This document shows, piece by piece, positions 63,176 through 64,000 of a stretch of DNA of 64,000 nucleotides; positions within the stretch are counted from its first letter, which is position 1; each line of letters begins with the position of its first letter. The stretch lies in the NCBI GenBank assembly GCA_946902875.1, contig OX336359.1, forward strand, positions 3,596,001 through 3,660,000, in the 5' to 3' direction. A program made the position numbers and the translations under genes. This DNA comes from Nematopogon swammerdamellus. Its lineage: Eukaryota > Arthropoda > Insecta > Lepidoptera > Adelidae. The notes below the pieces were generated by a model, which did not search any database, was not told the DNA's origin, and worked only from the letters and a program-made list of their open reading frames with translations.

Positions 63176-63545
63176 TCAGCCTCGGTAGCTCAGTGGTGCG
63201 GTCCGTCGACTATTGTTAAGCAACGCTGAGCGCGGTCAGTACTTGTATGGGTGACCGCTCGACCGTTGGAGGCTGACCGTGGTTTGGATTTCACGTTAAA
63301 CTGTAGATCCCTTCCCTTTTTAAATTGCTAGGTGGTAGGGTTTATTCCGGCCGGGTTGATACCACTGAGCGAAACGTCGGTCGAAACGGCTATGTAAATA
63401 GTTCGTGCTTTCCGTCCAGTTCAGTGTTGCCAACATGAAATGAAGGGAAGCACTGACATCGCACCTAGTTCACCCGGTGTTATGGGCTGACATCATGGAT
63501 GTTGTAGGTGATGTAGCCAACCGTGTCAGTCGCCATAAAACAAAA
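63176..63545 (+). repeat. SINE-5S, full sense copy with 5S-rRNA-like promoter head
   Basis: Head: 'gtcagcctcggtagctcagt' with a perfect A-box-like TAGCTCAGTGG (63186-63196). Then comes a 5S-rRNA-like region, 63215-63269: GTTAAGCAACGCTGAGCGCG, then GTCAGTACTTGTATGGGTGA and CCGC. This corresponds to the 5S internal control region (box A / intermediate element / box C: AAGCA.CG...GCGCGGT.AGTACTT..ATGGG.GACCGC). Body: 'aaactgtagatcccttccct', 'gctaggtggtagggttt', 'ccggccgggttgataccact', 'gtcggtcgaaacggctatgt', 'cagttcagtgttgcc', 'gaagggaagcactgacatcg'. Tail: 'gtgtcagtcgccataaaaca'. The head ends in 'ggaggctgac', an inverted echo of its first bases. Transcription by RNA polymerase III is inferred. 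Confidence 0.85.
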
Positions 63546-63814
63546 ATTATGAGGACAGCTTGTATCTCTGCTGTATCTCTAAGCCTATTTAGTCCATCAG
63601 GTGATACAGTGCAAGCATATATAAAGCTTACGACGCTCCAGTGATTCGCAACAAAAATAACTGTTTGCACCGAGCAATGTCGCTTAAAGTGATTGAAAAC
63701 GCTTTCACACACAACACTAACGATAATGACCCGGCAACGATGTCGGAACGACATTGTCGTTGTCGGATACAATAATCTGACTTATCATGACTGACTGTTA
63801 TAATTAAATAAAAG
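63546..63814. other. No gene seen
   Basis: Unassigned. 'acgataatgacccggcaacg' and 'atgtcggaacgacattgtcg' near 63720-63765 contain inverted motifs. Confidence 0.4.
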
Positions 63815-64000
63815 TTTTTTCATCTTCTCGAACGTAGTTTGGCCTTCGGTCTCGCCAATAGTTATTTACTTTTGTTCGAGAAGGTTTATTTTCTTCAGGA
63901 ATGCAGCTCGGCCTTTGGCCTGGCAGTAGTTACTTACTTTATTCGAGAAGGTTTATCGTTTACCTGAACGCAGCTCGGCCTTGGGCCTCGCCCTATAGTT
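63815..64000. repeat. ~70-bp tandem repeat running off the window end
   Basis: Three units near 63823, 63890 and 63960: 'ttctcgaacgtagtttggcc', 'ttcggtctcgcc', 'aatagttatttactt'. Each carries a small hairpin of the GGCCTTNGGCC type. The array continues beyond 64000. Confidence 0.85.

Noticed and set aside
63215..63269. Possible 5S rRNA gene
   Set aside because: Only the internal control region is 5S-like; the 5' and 3' thirds of 5S rRNA are absent and the segment recurs inside a dispersed SINE.

Overview
This window looks like nuclear DNA of a moth or butterfly (Lepidoptera). It is an intergenic, repeat-dominated stretch with no recognisable host gene; the best hint of one is a weak candidate terminal exon at 757-830. 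The evidence for Lepidoptera is indirect: AT-rich DNA packed with short dispersed repeats of lepidopteran type, non-LTR retrotransposon (LINE) 3' ends, a LINE whose ORF1 carries an FP-type domain, a Helitron-type helicase remnant, hAT remnants, and many minisatellites. Almost every open frame longer than 60 codons is either a LINE remnant or an open frame running through a tandem repeat whose unit length is a multiple of three. Family labels used here (SINE-T, SINE-5S, Rep-C, Rep-D, Rep-E, Rep-G) are mine.

Layout. 0-13 kb: mixed short repeats (SINE-T, SINE-5S, Rep-C, Rep-D), a heptamer array (6.47-6.88 kb), two hAT-type MITEs and a foldback element. 13.2-14.7 kb: a 76-bp minisatellite. 19.2-21.5 kb: a 129-bp minisatellite ending against a Pif1/Helitron-type helicase fragment, followed by two almost perfect palindromes with arms of about 225-230 bp. 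23.3-25.3 kb: a long-TIR foldback element split by a 5'-truncated LINE with a 7-bp target-site duplication. 28.2-29.0 kb: a hAT-type element carrying two nested repeats. 29.1-37.8 kb: a 4.33-kb tandem duplication, identical wherever I compared it. Each copy holds a 69-bp minisatellite interrupted by a LINE fragment. 37.9-38.1 kb: a hAT transposase C-terminal remnant. 39.85-44.5 kb: a 257-bp satellite interrupted by a complete-looking, poly(A)-tailed, ORF1-only retroelement. 44.6-56.4 kb: short arrays (pentamer, 38-bp, heptamer with 49-bp higher-order unit, 21-bp) among more SINEs and LINE tails. 57.3-62.7 kb: an almost intact LINE with ORF1 (coiled coil plus FP-type C-terminal domain) and ORF2 (endonuclease plus reverse transcriptase), broken only by an apparent late frameshift. 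The window ends in SINE-5S and a new ~70-bp repeat.

How the parts relate. The 57-62 kb LINE encodes the enzymes of target-primed reverse transcription and is the only nearly complete source of such activity here. The SINEs and the ORF1-only element have the A-rich tails expected of sequences copied in trans by LINE machinery. The hAT-type MITEs have 8-bp target duplications but no transposase; the only hAT protein trace is a short remnant. The most unusual items are: a SINE whose promoter head combines a tRNA-like A box with a 5S-rRNA-like internal region; a body shared between that SINE and a tRNA-headed one; the ORF1-only element in phase inside a satellite; the twin giant palindromes beside the helicase remnant; and the tandem duplication with an inverted 25-bp junction. 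No identity search could be run, so family assignments rest on motifs and on comparing copies inside the window.
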